Positions 7,864 through 16,083 of a stretch of DNA of 64,000 nucleotides are shown in pieces (the first letter of the stretch is position 1; each line of letters starts with the position of its first letter). The DNA comes from Sphingobium sp. OAS761 (GTDB lineage: Bacteria; Pseudomonadota; Alphaproteobacteria; Sphingomonadales; Sphingomonadaceae): NCBI RefSeq assembly GCF_024168485.1, contig NZ_JALJVY010000010.1, positions 1 through 64,000 on the forward strand, written 5' to 3'. Under the pieces are notes generated by a model. It was not told the origin of the DNA and ran no database searches. It was given only the letters and a program-made list of their open reading frames with translations. The translations under genes were made by a program, and so were the position numbers.

Positions 7864-9033
7864 TCAAGCCGGAGAGAGAAATCGCCCCTTGGCCAGACAT
7901 TCCGCCCATTCCGCCCCGACATCGGAATCCGCGACGATGCCCGAACCCAGTCCTATCCGGCCCGCTTCCGCACCGTCTTCGATGCAAACGGACCGGATGG
8001 CAACATTGAACGCCGCATCGCCTTCCGGGTCGATCCAGCCCATCGTCCCGGTATAGACCCCGCGCGGGTACGGCTCGACCATGTCGATGATCTCCATCGC
8101 CCGCAGCTTGGGCGCGCCGGTGATCGATCCGCAGGGAAACAGCACCCGCAAGACATCCACGGTCGACAGGCCCGGCAGCATCCGGGCGCGCACGGTGGAT
8201 ACCATCTGGTGGACGGTAGGGTAGCTTTCCACCTTGAACAGGTCGGGCACCGTGACGCTGCCCGCGCGCGACACCCGCGACAGGTCGTTGCGCAGCAGGT
8301 CGACGATCATCAGGTTTTCGGCGCGCTGCTTGACATCCCGGGCCAGCTGGCGCGCCTGCGCCTCGTCCTCGCGCGCATCGACGGCCCGCGTCGCGGTTCC
8401 CTTCATCGGACGGGCCGTCAACTGCCCGCGCACATGGGTGAAGAAAAGTTCGGGCGAAAAGGACAGGATCGTGCGTTCGCCCGTCCGGACAACACCGCCA
8501 TAGCCCGCCGCCGCGCGGGGCCGGATCGCGGCATAATGGGCCAACGGATCGCCCGGCAGGTCGATCTCGCAGGGGAAGGTCAGATTGACCTGATAGATGT
8601 CGCCCGCCCCGATCAGATCCTGCACGCGCGCGAAAGCGGCCCGATAGGCCGCTTCGGTGATCATCGGGCGCAGCGGGCCCGGCCGGTGGCCGGCACCGTC
8701 GGGCAGCAACCCCGGCAGCTCGCCCGGCGCCAGGAAGCGCACGCCCTCGAACAGGCCGAACCACAGCAGCGGCCCGGCAGGGCGCGACCGTTTCGCCATC
8801 ATCCTGCCCAGACGCGGTTCCAGCGCGTAGCCGGCCTCATAGGCCATGAAACCGGCGACGTGCAGCCCCGCTTCCCGCGCATCCGCGATCCGGTCCAGCG
8901 CGGACTGCACATCGGCCGGATCATGGGCCGTTACCGTTCCTACAGGGTCGCGATACAGGCGCGCGGGCGCCCCGCCCCGGACGCGCGCATCGTCGAACAG
9001 GACATAGGCTTCGTCGGGGCCGGGCAGCTGCAT
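7864..9033 (-). CDS. pabB: Aminodeoxychorismate synthase component I
   Basis: PabB aminates chorismate, using ammonia from a glutamine amidotransferase. The 389 residues are one chorismate-binding domain with GDIYQVNLTF (about residue 145), RPMKGTATR (about residue 211; the lysine is typical of PabB rather than anthranilate synthase), ENLMIVDLLRNDLSRV, GSITGAPKLRAMEII (about residue 307) and GRIGLGSGIVADSD. The short N-terminal region is typical of alphaproteobacterial forms. No pabA domain is fused, so the amidotransferase subunit must be elsewhere. pabC follows directly. Confidence 0.93.
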   Translation of the reverse strand: MQLPGPDEAYVLFDDARVRGGAPARLYRDPVGTVTAHDPADVQSALDRIADAREAGLHVAGFMAYEAGYALEPRLGRMMAKRSRPAGPLLWFGLFEGVRFLAPGELPGLLPDGAGHRPGPLRPMITEAAYRAAFARVQDLIGAGDIYQVNLTFPCEIDLPGDPLAHYAAIRPRAAAGYGGVVRTGERTILSFSPELFFTHVRGQLTARPMKGTATRAVDAREDEAQARQLARDVKQRAENLMIVDLLRNDLSRVSRAGSVTVPDLFKVESYPTVHQMVSTVRARMLPGLSTVDVLRVLFPCGSITGAPKLRAMEIIDMVEPYPRGVYTGTMGWIDPEGDAAFNVAIRSVCIEDGAEAGRIGLGSGIVADSDVGAEWAECLAKGRFLSPA

Positions 9034-9126
9034 CGGGCTGTCTTAACAGGCTTTCGGCGCGGCGAAAGGGCGATGAACGGCCCGCAACGGTTGCGCGCCG
9101 CCGCGCAAGGCCCTAGCGGACGACAC

Positions 9127-9510
9127 ATGACCGACCCCCTGTCCGACACCGTACCCGACCGTCCCGCGATGGACGCCATCAAGCATGGCCTGCGCGGCCG
9201 CTGTCCCGCCTGCGGCCAGGGGCGGCTGTTTGCCCGCTTCCTGAAGCCGGTATCGTCCTGCCGCCAGTGCGGCACGCGCATCGACCTGCATCAGGCGGAC
9301 GATTTCCCGGCCTATATCGTGATCCTGCTGCTCGGCCATATTCTGGTCCCCCTGATGATAGAGGTGAACGCGGCGCTGGCCATTCCGCTGGGCTGGCAGG
9401 CGGTGCTCTGGCCTTTGCTGGCGGTGATCCTCGCCACCGCGATGATCCAGCCGGTCAAGGGCGCGGTGATCGCCTTTCAGTGGAGCCGCAGGCTGGCGGG
9501 CTTCCGCTGA
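9127..9510 (+). CDS. DUF983 family membrane protein
   Basis: This 127-residue protein has the DUF983 pattern: an N-terminal zinc-ribbon-like segment with CPACGQG and CRQCGTRID (about residues 27-54), followed by two membrane helices (about residues 64-84 and 90-108). The four cysteines suggest a small metal-bound knob on the cytoplasmic face. The ATG at 9127 follows the divergent pabB promoter region. The function of the family is not established. It converges with the thioesterase gene, four bases apart. Confidence 0.88.
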   Translation: MTDPLSDTVPDRPAMDAIKHGLRGRCPACGQGRLFARFLKPVSSCRQCGTRIDLHQADDFPAYIVILLLGHILVPLMIEVNAALAIPLGWQAVLWPLLAVILATAMIQPVKGAVIAFQWSRRLAGFR

Positions 9511-9514
9511 CCCG

Positions 9515-9952
9515 TCAGGCGGGCTGCTTGAGGAAATTCAGTTCCATCGCCTCGCGCAGCGAATCGTCGATGCTGCGACGCCCCTCCACGCCGTGGGTCA
9601 CGACCGTCGTGTCGCAGGTCGCGACGCATTCGCCCTTCTGGAACGCGGCCGAACTGATGGTCCAGCTGGTGCGTCCGATATGGCCGATGGCGCAGCGTAT
9701 CTCGAACGGATAGGGGAAATGGGATTCCTGGATGAAGTTCAGCGACACCGCCGCCACCAGCCAGCGCACGCCCTGTTCCTGCGGATGCCGCCCCAGATGA
9801 TGGTGAAAGCGGATGCGCGCCGTCTCGAACATGGCGGAAATCGCCACATTGTTGATATGCCCCATCGTGTCCACGTCCTGGAAGCGCGTATCGATGCTTG
9901 TGACGAAGCTGTAGGCATCGGGACCGAGCCGCCAGGATTCGGGTTTCGCCAT
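9515..9952 (-). CDS. Hotdog-fold acyl-CoA thioesterase-like protein
   Basis: The 145-residue protein fits the 4-hydroxybenzoyl-CoA/acyl-CoA thioesterase family. RFQDVDTMGHINNVAIS (about residues 23-39) is the conserved D-x-x-G-H-x-N-N signature with the catalytic aspartate, and the rest has alternating strands expected of a hotdog fold. The start at 9952 (MAKPESWRLG) is preferred over an upstream ATG 12 codons earlier because the upstream part lacks family character. The substrate is unknown: a housekeeping acyl-CoA thioesterase is most likely. Confidence 0.85.
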   Translation of the reverse strand: MAKPESWRLGPDAYSFVTSIDTRFQDVDTMGHINNVAISAMFETARIRFHHHLGRHPQEQGVRWLVAAVSLNFIQESHFPYPFEIRCAIGHIGRTSWTISSAAFQKGECVATCDTTVVTHGVEGRRSIDDSLREAMELNFLKQPA

Positions 9953-10097
9953 GTCCTGCTTCCCCTGCAAAGATAACGCCCTCCCCATAGCCCGGATGGC
10001 CGGCGATGCAATCGCCTGCGCGAAATTGGCGATGGCGTGACCTTTTTGACACAGGCGAATGCAGGCGTTGCGCCATCCGCATCGATCATGACAATGC

Positions 10098-10141
10098 TGT
10101 CACACACTGGACGCGAAATCGTCAGCAATGTCTCATTGCAC
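10098..10141 (+). promoter_or_regulatory. Possible Pho box before the TonB receptor operon
   Basis: Units TGTCACACACT (10098-10108), GGACGCGAAAT (10109-10119), CGTCAGCAATG (10120-10130) and TCTCATTGCAC (10131-10141) place TGTCA-like elements at 11- and 22-bp steps, the spacing of PhoB half-sites. The match is weaker than at pstS (45247-45279). A TGACA-ATGC-TGTCA inverted repeat (10089-10102) overlaps its left end. Control by PhoB is inferred. Confidence 0.4.
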
Positions 10142-10214
10142 CGCAACATGACACGCTTAAGCGCCCCTCGCCGAACCGGATCATCCGGACCGGTTCAAAG
10201 GGGAAATCACCGTC

Positions 10215-12524
10215 ATGCGTTCTCTCAACGCCCTGTTGCTCGCATCCACCATGCTGGCCGCGACACCTGCCCTCGCGCAGCAGACCGCACCCGCCGCCGA
10301 TGACGCGGCCAGTGCCGACATCGTCGTGTTCGGCCGCGGCGAAACCCGCCAGGTGCAGGAAATCACCGGCCGCGACATCGTCACGCTCACGCCCGGCACC
10401 AATGCGCTCAAAGCCATCGAGAAGCTGCCCAGCGTCAATTTCCAGTCGGCCGACCCGTTCGGCAATTATGAATGGTCGCAGCGCGTCACCATCCGCAGCT
10501 TCAACCAGAACCAGCTCGGCTTCACCTTCGACGGCATTCCGCTGGGCGACATGAGCTATGGCAATCATAACGGCCTGCACATCACCCGCGCGGTCAGCAG
10601 CGAGAATATCGGCAGCGTGCGCGTCAGCCAGGGCGCGGGATCGCTCGGCACCCAGTCGACCGGCAACCTCGGCGGCACGGTCGAAACCTTCTCCGCCGAC
10701 CCGGCCGACTATCTGAGCGGCGGCGCGTTCGGGGCGCAGGGCAACCTGACCTATGGCAGTAACGAGACGTGGCGCGCTTTCGGCCGGCTGGCGCTCGGCA
10801 CCCGCGACGGCATTCGCGGCTATGTCTCCTACGGCTATGGCGCGACCGACAAGTATAAGGGCACCGGCACGCAGGACCAGCATATGGGCAATGCGAAGGT
10901 CGTGATCCCGGTCGGAGAGGCCACGGTCGACGGCTGGCTCAGCTATTCCGACCGGCGCGAGCAGGATTATCAGGACATGTCGATGGGCATGATCCGTCGC
11001 CTGGGCTGGGACTGGGACAACACCTATCCCGACTATGCCCGCGCGATCGACTATGCCAGCCGCCTCAACGACGTGGACAAGATCAGCAACACGGGCGGCT
11101 CGCCCTTTCCCGACGGCCGCTTCGACTACAGCGGCGCGCCGGTTGCTGGCGGGCAGGTCTATCCCGGCAATGTCACCAGCGCCGACGACGCCTATTATGA
11201 CGCAGCAGGCCTGCGCAAGGACTGGCTGGGCGCGGTCGGCGTAACGACGCCGATCGGCGACGCGGTGACCTTCAAGATCAAGGGCTATTATCACCACAAC
11301 AGCGGTATGGGCCTATGGGGCACGCCCTATGTCCCCAGCCCCAACGGCGTTCCCATGTCGGTGCGGACCACCGAATATGAGATGGATCGCTATGGCGCGT
11401 TCGGCAGCCTGGACTTCACCCTCGGCATCCAGACGCTGAGCGTTGGCGGCTGGTACGAGAATAACAGGTTCAACCAGGCCCGCCGCTTCTATGCCTTCGC
11501 CAGCCGCACCAAGCCGGGCCTTTCCTTCCGCGACTATCCCAAGAACCCCTTCTTCACCCAGTGGGAGTTCGATTTCACCACCGACACGTTCCAATATCAT
11601 GTTCAGGACAAGATTGACCTGGGCATGGTGACGCTCAACGTCGGCTGGAAGGGCTTCAAGGTCACGAACAAGGCCGAGGCGGTGGTGCAGGCGAGCTTTC
11701 CGCAGGGCAAGATCGACGCGACCGACTGGTTCCAGCCGACCGCCGGCTTCGCCGTGGAACTGAGCCCGCAAGCCGAAATCTACGGCGGTTTCAGCCAGTC
11801 GACCCGCGCCTTCGCCTCGGCGACCACGACCGGCCCCTTCTCCACCAACCAGGCGGGCTTCGACGCCATTCGCGGCAGCCTGAAGCCCGAAACGTCCGAC
11901 ACGTTCGAGGCGGGCTTGCGCTACCACAGCCCGGTTTTCAACGGCACGCTGGGCGCCTATCTGGTCAACTTCAAGAACCGGCTGCTGGCCGTTCAGGTCG
12001 GATCGGCGATCCAGGGCAACCCGTCCGCGCTCCAGAATGTCGGCGACGTGCGCGCTGTCGGTATCGAGGCGGCGGGCGACGTGAAGCTGGGCAGCGGCTG
12101 GGGCGTCTATGGCTCCTACACCTATACCGACGCCACCTATCGCAACGATGTGCGCGACGGCAACGGCGTGCTGGTCGCGGCGATCGACGGCAAGACGGTG
12201 GTGGACGCGCCCAAGCATATGGCGCGGGGCGAGCTATATCTGGACGATGGCAAGCGCATCGCCCGGATCGGCGTCAACTATATGTCGCGCCGCTACTACA
12301 GCTACACCAACGACGTGTCGGTCCCCGGCCGGGTGCTGGTGGATGCGACCATCGGCTATCGCTTCACCGACCGGGTCGAAGTGCAGTTGAACGCCACCAA
12401 CCTGCTCGACAAACGCTATGTCAGCACCGTCGGATCGGGCGGCTTCGGCAATAGCGGCGACGGGCAGACCCTGCTGGTCGGCGCGCCGCAGCAATTCTTC
12501 GCCACCTTGAAGACGGGGTTCTGA
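10215..12524 (+). CDS. TonB-dependent outer-membrane receptor
   Basis: The 769-residue protein has a signal peptide (residues 1-21, ending ATPALAQQ), a plug domain (about residues 45-165, including NALKAIEKLPSVNFQS and the VRVSQGAGSLGTQSTGNLGGT segment) and a 22-strand-type beta barrel ending in the outer-membrane signal LKTGF with a terminal phenylalanine. Such receptors import substrates with energy from TonB-ExbB-ExbD. The stop is four bases from the start of a secreted nucleotide-pyrophosphatase-like enzyme, so the transported substrate is probably a phosphate ester or its product rather than a siderophore. A Pho-box-like array precedes it. The substrate assignment is inference from context. 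Confidence 0.93.
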   Translation: MRSLNALLLASTMLAATPALAQQTAPAADDAASADIVVFGRGETRQVQEITGRDIVTLTPGTNALKAIEKLPSVNFQSADPFGNYEWSQRVTIRSFNQNQLGFTFDGIPLGDMSYGNHNGLHITRAVSSENIGSVRVSQGAGSLGTQSTGNLGGTVETFSADPADYLSGGAFGAQGNLTYGSNETWRAFGRLALGTRDGIRGYVSYGYGATDKYKGTGTQDQHMGNAKVVIPVGEATVDGWLSYSDRREQDYQDMSMGMIRRLGWDWDNTYPDYARAIDYASRLNDVDKISNTGGSPFPDGRFDYSGAPVAGGQVYPGNVTSADDAYYDAAGLRKDWLGAVGVTTPIGDAVTFKIKGYYHHNSGMGLWGTPYVPSPNGVPMSVRTTEYEMDRYGAFGSLDFTLGIQTLSVGGWYENNRFNQARRFYAFASRTKPGLSFRDYPKNPFFTQWEFDFTTDTFQYHVQDKIDLGMVTLNVGWKGFKVTNKAEAVVQASFPQGKIDATDWFQPTAGFAVELSPQAEIYGGFSQSTRAFASATTTGPFSTNQAGFDAIRGSLKPETSDTFEAGLRYHSPVFNGTLGAYLVNFKNRLLAVQVGSAIQGNPSALQNVGDVRAVGIEAAGDVKLGSGWGVYGSYTYTDATYRNDVRDGNGVLVAAIDGKTVVDAPKHMARGELYLDDGKRIARIGVNYMSRRYYSYTNDVSVPGRVLVDATIGYRFTDRVEVQLNATNLLDKRYVSTVGSGGFGNSGDGQTLLVGAPQQFFATLKTGF

Positions 12525-12527
12525 TCC

Positions 12528-13862
12528 ATGGGCAAGGCCGCGCTGCTCGCCGCCGTTCTCGCGCTCGCGCCCGTACCGGCGCTGGCGGAGCCGCTTCTCC
12601 TGATCTCCATCGACGGGTTGCGGCCCGGCGACGTGACGGATGCGGACACGCGCGGCCTTGCCATCCCCAACCTGCGCCGCTTCCTGACGCAAGGCGCCCA
12701 TGCCAGCGGCGTCACCGGCGTGCTGCCGACGCTGACTTACCCCAGCCACACGACGCTGATGACCGGCGTCGCCCCGGCGGCCCACGGTATCTGGTCGAAT
12801 ACGACGTTCGACCCCACGGGCATCAACCAGGGCGGCTGGTATTGGTATGCGCAGGACGTCAGGGTCCCGACCCTGTGGGAAGCGGCCAGCAAGGCGGGAC
12901 TTTCCACCGGCAATGTCCACTGGCCCGTCAGCGTCGCCGCGAAGGGCGTGACCTGGAACCTGCCGCAAATCTGGCGCACCGGCCATGCGGACGACGCCAG
13001 GCTGCTCGACGCGCTGGCGACGCCGGGCCTCAAGGCGGAACTGGAGGGGGTGGTCGGTGCGCCCTATGCGATGGGCATCGACGAAAGTCTCGCTGCCGAC
13101 GAAAATCGCGGCCGCTTCGCCGGCGCGATGATCGCCGCGCACAAGCCGCAATTCCTGACCGTCTATCTCGCCGCGCTGGATCATGAGGAACATGCGACCG
13201 GCCCCGGATCGCCGCAGGCGAAGGCCACGCTCGAACGGATCGATGCGATCGTGGGCGATCTGGTGGCGGCGGAATTGAAGGCGCACCCGGACGCCGTGAT
13301 CGCCCTGGTCAGCGATCACGGCTTCCAGGCGACCCACACCGCCGTCAACCTCTACCGCCCCTTTCTGGACGAAGGGCTGATCACGCTGGGCAAGGACGGC
13401 AAGGTCGATTCGTGGCTGGCCATGCCGTGGCTGTCGGGCGGCTCGGCCGCGATCATGCTCGCGCGCCCGGACGACGCGGCGTTGCGCGACCGGGTGAAGG
13501 CGCTGCTCGACAGGCTGGCCGCCAATCCCGCGCACGGCATCGCCCGGGTCATGTCTCCGCGCGACATCGCCGCCATGGGCGGCAACCCGCGTGCCGCTTT
13601 CTTTATCGATCTCGCGCCCGGCTTCGTCACTGACATCTTCCGCGGGGCCGACGCGCCCATGCTCTCGCACAGCCCGGTCAGGGGCATGCACGGCTACGCC
13701 CCCGGCCCCGCCGCCCTGCAATCCACGCTGATGCTGATCGGCAAGGGCGTGGCGAAGGGCAAGGATCTGGGGCAGGTCGACATGCGCGCCATCGCGCCGA
13801 CGCTGGCGAAGCTCATGGGCGCGACGCTGACGGGCGAGCAGGCGCCGATCGACCTGCGGTAG
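12528..13862 (+). CDS. Secreted nucleotide pyrophosphatase/phosphodiesterase (AlkP superfamily)
   Basis: After a 20-residue signal peptide (ALAPVPALA) the protein reads LLLISIDGLRPGDV, the metal-binding aspartate of the NPP family. PTLTYPSHTTLMTG (about residues 66-79) contains the threonine nucleophile. AALDHEEHATGPGS and LVSDHGFQATH supply the remaining aspartates and histidines of the two-zinc site. At 444 residues it has the catalytic domain only. It would act in the periplasm or at the surface, releasing phosphate or nucleoside monophosphates from nucleotide diesters. It is co-transcribed with the TonB receptor upstream, consistent with a scavenging pair. Confidence 0.9.
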   Translation: MGKAALLAAVLALAPVPALAEPLLLISIDGLRPGDVTDADTRGLAIPNLRRFLTQGAHASGVTGVLPTLTYPSHTTLMTGVAPAAHGIWSNTTFDPTGINQGGWYWYAQDVRVPTLWEAASKAGLSTGNVHWPVSVAAKGVTWNLPQIWRTGHADDARLLDALATPGLKAELEGVVGAPYAMGIDESLAADENRGRFAGAMIAAHKPQFLTVYLAALDHEEHATGPGSPQAKATLERIDAIVGDLVAAELKAHPDAVIALVSDHGFQATHTAVNLYRPFLDEGLITLGKDGKVDSWLAMPWLSGGSAAIMLARPDDAALRDRVKALLDRLAANPAHGIARVMSPRDIAAMGGNPRAAFFIDLAPGFVTDIFRGADAPMLSHSPVRGMHGYAPGPAALQSTLMLIGKGVAKGKDLGQVDMRAIAPTLAKLMGATLTGEQAPIDLR

Positions 13863-13967
13863 CAGGGCCGGTGGTAGCAGGGCCGCAATCCGGCGTTTCG
13901 GTCCGGGCGGTGGACTTGTGCCTGCATGCGACCTAGCGTCGCGCCCGACATCAGCCGGGGACCGTCC

Positions 13968-15230
13968 ATGCCGCAGCGATACAGCCTGTCCGCCATCATA
14001 CTGCACTGGGCGATCGCTGCCCTGCTCGCCTTTCAGATCGCGGTCGGATGGGCGCTGGAACATCTGGGCGCGCGCGGCTTTTCGCTGTTCCAGCTCCACA
14101 AGTCGGTCGGTATCTCCATCCTGGCACTGACGCTGCTGCGCATCGCCATCCGCTACTGGAAACCGCGCCCGCCCAAATCGGAAAAGGGCTGGCAGGCTAT
14201 GCTTGCCTCGACGGTGCATTTCGGCCTCTATCTCTTCATGATCGGCGCGCCGCTGACCGGCTGGGCGCTGGTGTCGACGGCGAAGGTCAAGGTGCCAACC
14301 CTGATCTTCGGCGTCCTGCCCCTGCCCCACCTGCCGCTGCCCGCCGGCGCCCACGATCTGGCGCAGGGCAGCCACGGCCTGCTGGCCTGGATCGGCATCG
14401 CCCTGTTCCTGCTGCATGTCGCGGGCGCGCTGCGCCATCATCTGCTGATCGGCGACGGCCTGATCTGGCGCATGGTGCCTGCGCGTTCGCCGATCCTGCT
14501 CGCGCTCCTGCCCGCGCTCGTCCTCGCCGCGTTCGTGCTCGGCCGGGCCATCCTGCCTGCACCGGCATCGACACCGGCATCGGCCGAGGTCGCGTCGCCG
14601 GCTCCCGCGAACCAGAGCGATGCGGCGGCCGATCCCGCCAACGGGACCGAAGCGGCGGCGGTCAATGCCGCGGAACCCACGGCCGCCGCCAATGCCGTCG
14701 CGCCGCCGCAGCAGGATGAGGCGGCGGCGCCCGCCGGCCCGCCCCCGGCATGGACCGTGCAGCCCGGCGGCCGCATCGGCTTTTCGATCGGCAGTGACGG
14801 GGAAAGGATCGGCGGCACCTTCGCCAAATGGACGGCGCGGATCGCCATGGACCCCGACCATCCCGAAAGTGCCGCCATCCAGGTGGTGATCGACATGGCC
14901 TCGGCCAGCGTGGGCGACGCCTACAAGGACGGGATGCTGCCGGGCGAGGAATTTTTCGCGACCGCCGCCCACCCCACCGCCACCTTCACCGCCACGGGCG
15001 CGGAAAGCACCGGCCCGGGCCGCTACCGGGCGCGCGGCACGCTGGCGCTGAAGGGGGTGACGAAAGCGCAGACCATCCGCTTCACCCTGTCCGGCTCAGG
15101 CTCGACCCGCAAGGTCAGCGGCAGCGCGACCGTCACGCGCGGCGCCTTCGGCGTCGGCAACGGCGACAGCAGCGGCGGCCTCGCCCCCGATGTCGCCGTG
15201 GATTTCGCCTTCACCGCGCGCCGGCAATAG
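13968..15230 (+). CDS. Cytochrome b561 - YceI fusion protein
   Basis: Two domains are joined in 420 residues. Residues 1-200 are a cytochrome b561 of bacterial type, with four helices and haem-ligand histidines (ILHWAIA, LHKSVG, VHFGLYLF, LLHVAGALRHH). After a fifth hydrophobic segment comes a long alanine/proline-rich linker (about residues 205-265), and then a YceI domain (WTVQPGGRIGFSI to the C-terminus), a lipocalin-like barrel that binds polyisoprenoids such as quinones. This suggests periplasmic quinone capture or delivery next to a membrane electron carrier. I chose ATG 13968 (MPQRYSLSAIILHW); an earlier ATG adds 14 unlikely residues. Confidence 0.9.
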   Translation: MPQRYSLSAIILHWAIAALLAFQIAVGWALEHLGARGFSLFQLHKSVGISILALTLLRIAIRYWKPRPPKSEKGWQAMLASTVHFGLYLFMIGAPLTGWALVSTAKVKVPTLIFGVLPLPHLPLPAGAHDLAQGSHGLLAWIGIALFLLHVAGALRHHLLIGDGLIWRMVPARSPILLALLPALVLAAFVLGRAILPAPASTPASAEVASPAPANQSDAAADPANGTEAAAVNAAEPTAAANAVAPPQQDEAAAPAGPPPAWTVQPGGRIGFSIGSDGERIGGTFAKWTARIAMDPDHPESAAIQVVIDMASASVGDAYKDGMLPGEEFFATAAHPTATFTATGAESTGPGRYRARGTLALKGVTKAQTIRFTLSGSGSTRKVSGSATVTRGAFGVGNGDSSGGLAPDVAVDFAFTARRQ

Positions 15231-15292
15231 GGCGGACGGCCGGGGCGCGGGACATGGCCCGCGCCGTCGCCGCCTTCCTGTCGGCCGCCGGT

Positions 15293-15955
15293 TCAGAATT
15301 TCATGCCGACGCCCACGCCGAACACGAACGGGTCCAGGCTGACCTTCACGCTCTGCGTGCCCGCCGCCGTCGTCGTCAGCCGCGCCCTGGTGTCCATGTC
15401 GATATATTTGACGTCGAAATTCAGGAACATCCTGTCGGTCAGGTCGATGTCCAGCCCCACCTGCCCGGCCCAGCCGAAACTGTCGGACAGATGCACCTTG
15501 GTCTTGCCGACCGCCGCCACCAGCGCGTCGGACGCATTGTTGTTGAAGAACAAGGTGTAATTGATGCCCGCGCCGACATAGGGCCGGACCTTCGCGCCGG
15601 GCGCCAGATGATATTGCACGGTCAGCGTCGGCGGCAGGGCGTTGGTGCGCACCAGTTCGCCCAGCGATCCGGTCGTCCCCGTCCGGCCGCTCACCGTATG
15701 CCGGCTGGTCGCGGCGATCAGTTCGAACCCGACATGGTCGGTCGCCATGTAGGTGACGTCGATTTCGGGCGTGATCGTGTTGTTGACCGACACCTTCTCG
15801 CCGGGAAAGCCGGGCAGGACGCTGCCGCTCTTTTCGTTGGGCGCCACCATGATGCCGCGCAGGCGGACGAGCACGTCGCCCTGGGCGGCCTGGGCGGGGG
15901 CGGCGGCCGCGCCGGTGACGGCGGCGGCGGCGATCAGGATGGTGCTGGTTTTCAT
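15293..15955 (-). CDS. ompW: OmpW family outer-membrane protein
   Basis: The 220-residue protein begins with a signal peptide (STILIAAAAVTGAAAAPAQA) and continues as an eight-stranded barrel of OmpW type: VLVRLRGIMVAPNEKSG at the start, PEIDVTYMATDHVGFELIAA, PTLTVQYHL, VRPYVGAGINYTLFF and a C-terminal VGVGMKF ending in phenylalanine. OmpW barrels let small hydrophobic molecules through the outer membrane. The ATG at 15955 is chosen because upstream codons lack signal-peptide character. The gene diverges from hemN across two FNR-like boxes; ompW is a known FNR target in enterobacteria. Confidence 0.92.
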   Translation of the reverse strand: MKTSTILIAAAAVTGAAAAPAQAAQGDVLVRLRGIMVAPNEKSGSVLPGFPGEKVSVNNTITPEIDVTYMATDHVGFELIAATSRHTVSGRTGTTGSLGELVRTNALPPTLTVQYHLAPGAKVRPYVGAGINYTLFFNNNASDALVAAVGKTKVHLSDSFGWAGQVGLDIDLTDRMFLNFDVKYIDMDTRARLTTTAAGTQSVKVSLDPFVFGVGVGMKF

Positions 15956-16013
15956 GATCGGGGGTCTCCTTGGTCTGACCCCTTCCCTCTGCGCTGCCCC
16001 GGCGCGGCCCGCA

Positions 16014-16049
16014 TTGACGCGGCGCAAGCAATATTTTGACCTCGCGCAA
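16014..16049. promoter_or_regulatory. Two FNR/FixK-like boxes between ompW and hemN
   Basis: TTGACGCGGCGCAA (16014-16027) and TTGACCTCGCGCAA (16036-16049) are 11/14 identical, with centres 22 bp apart. The left arm TTGAC is perfect for the FNR/FixK pattern TTGAY-N4-RTCAA, and the right arm GCGCAA is imperfect. They lie between two genes that are oxygen-regulated in other bacteria. The regulator is inferred. Confidence 0.45.
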
Positions 16050-16083
16050 TGCGGCGGGCCGTCCGGAATGCAATCCCGGCGCC

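Noticed and set aside
12234-14972. Open frame of about 912 codons opposite the receptor, phosphodiesterase and b561 genes
   Set aside because: It spans three well-supported plus-strand genes, is low-complexity (Arg, Gly, His-rich) and has no start context.
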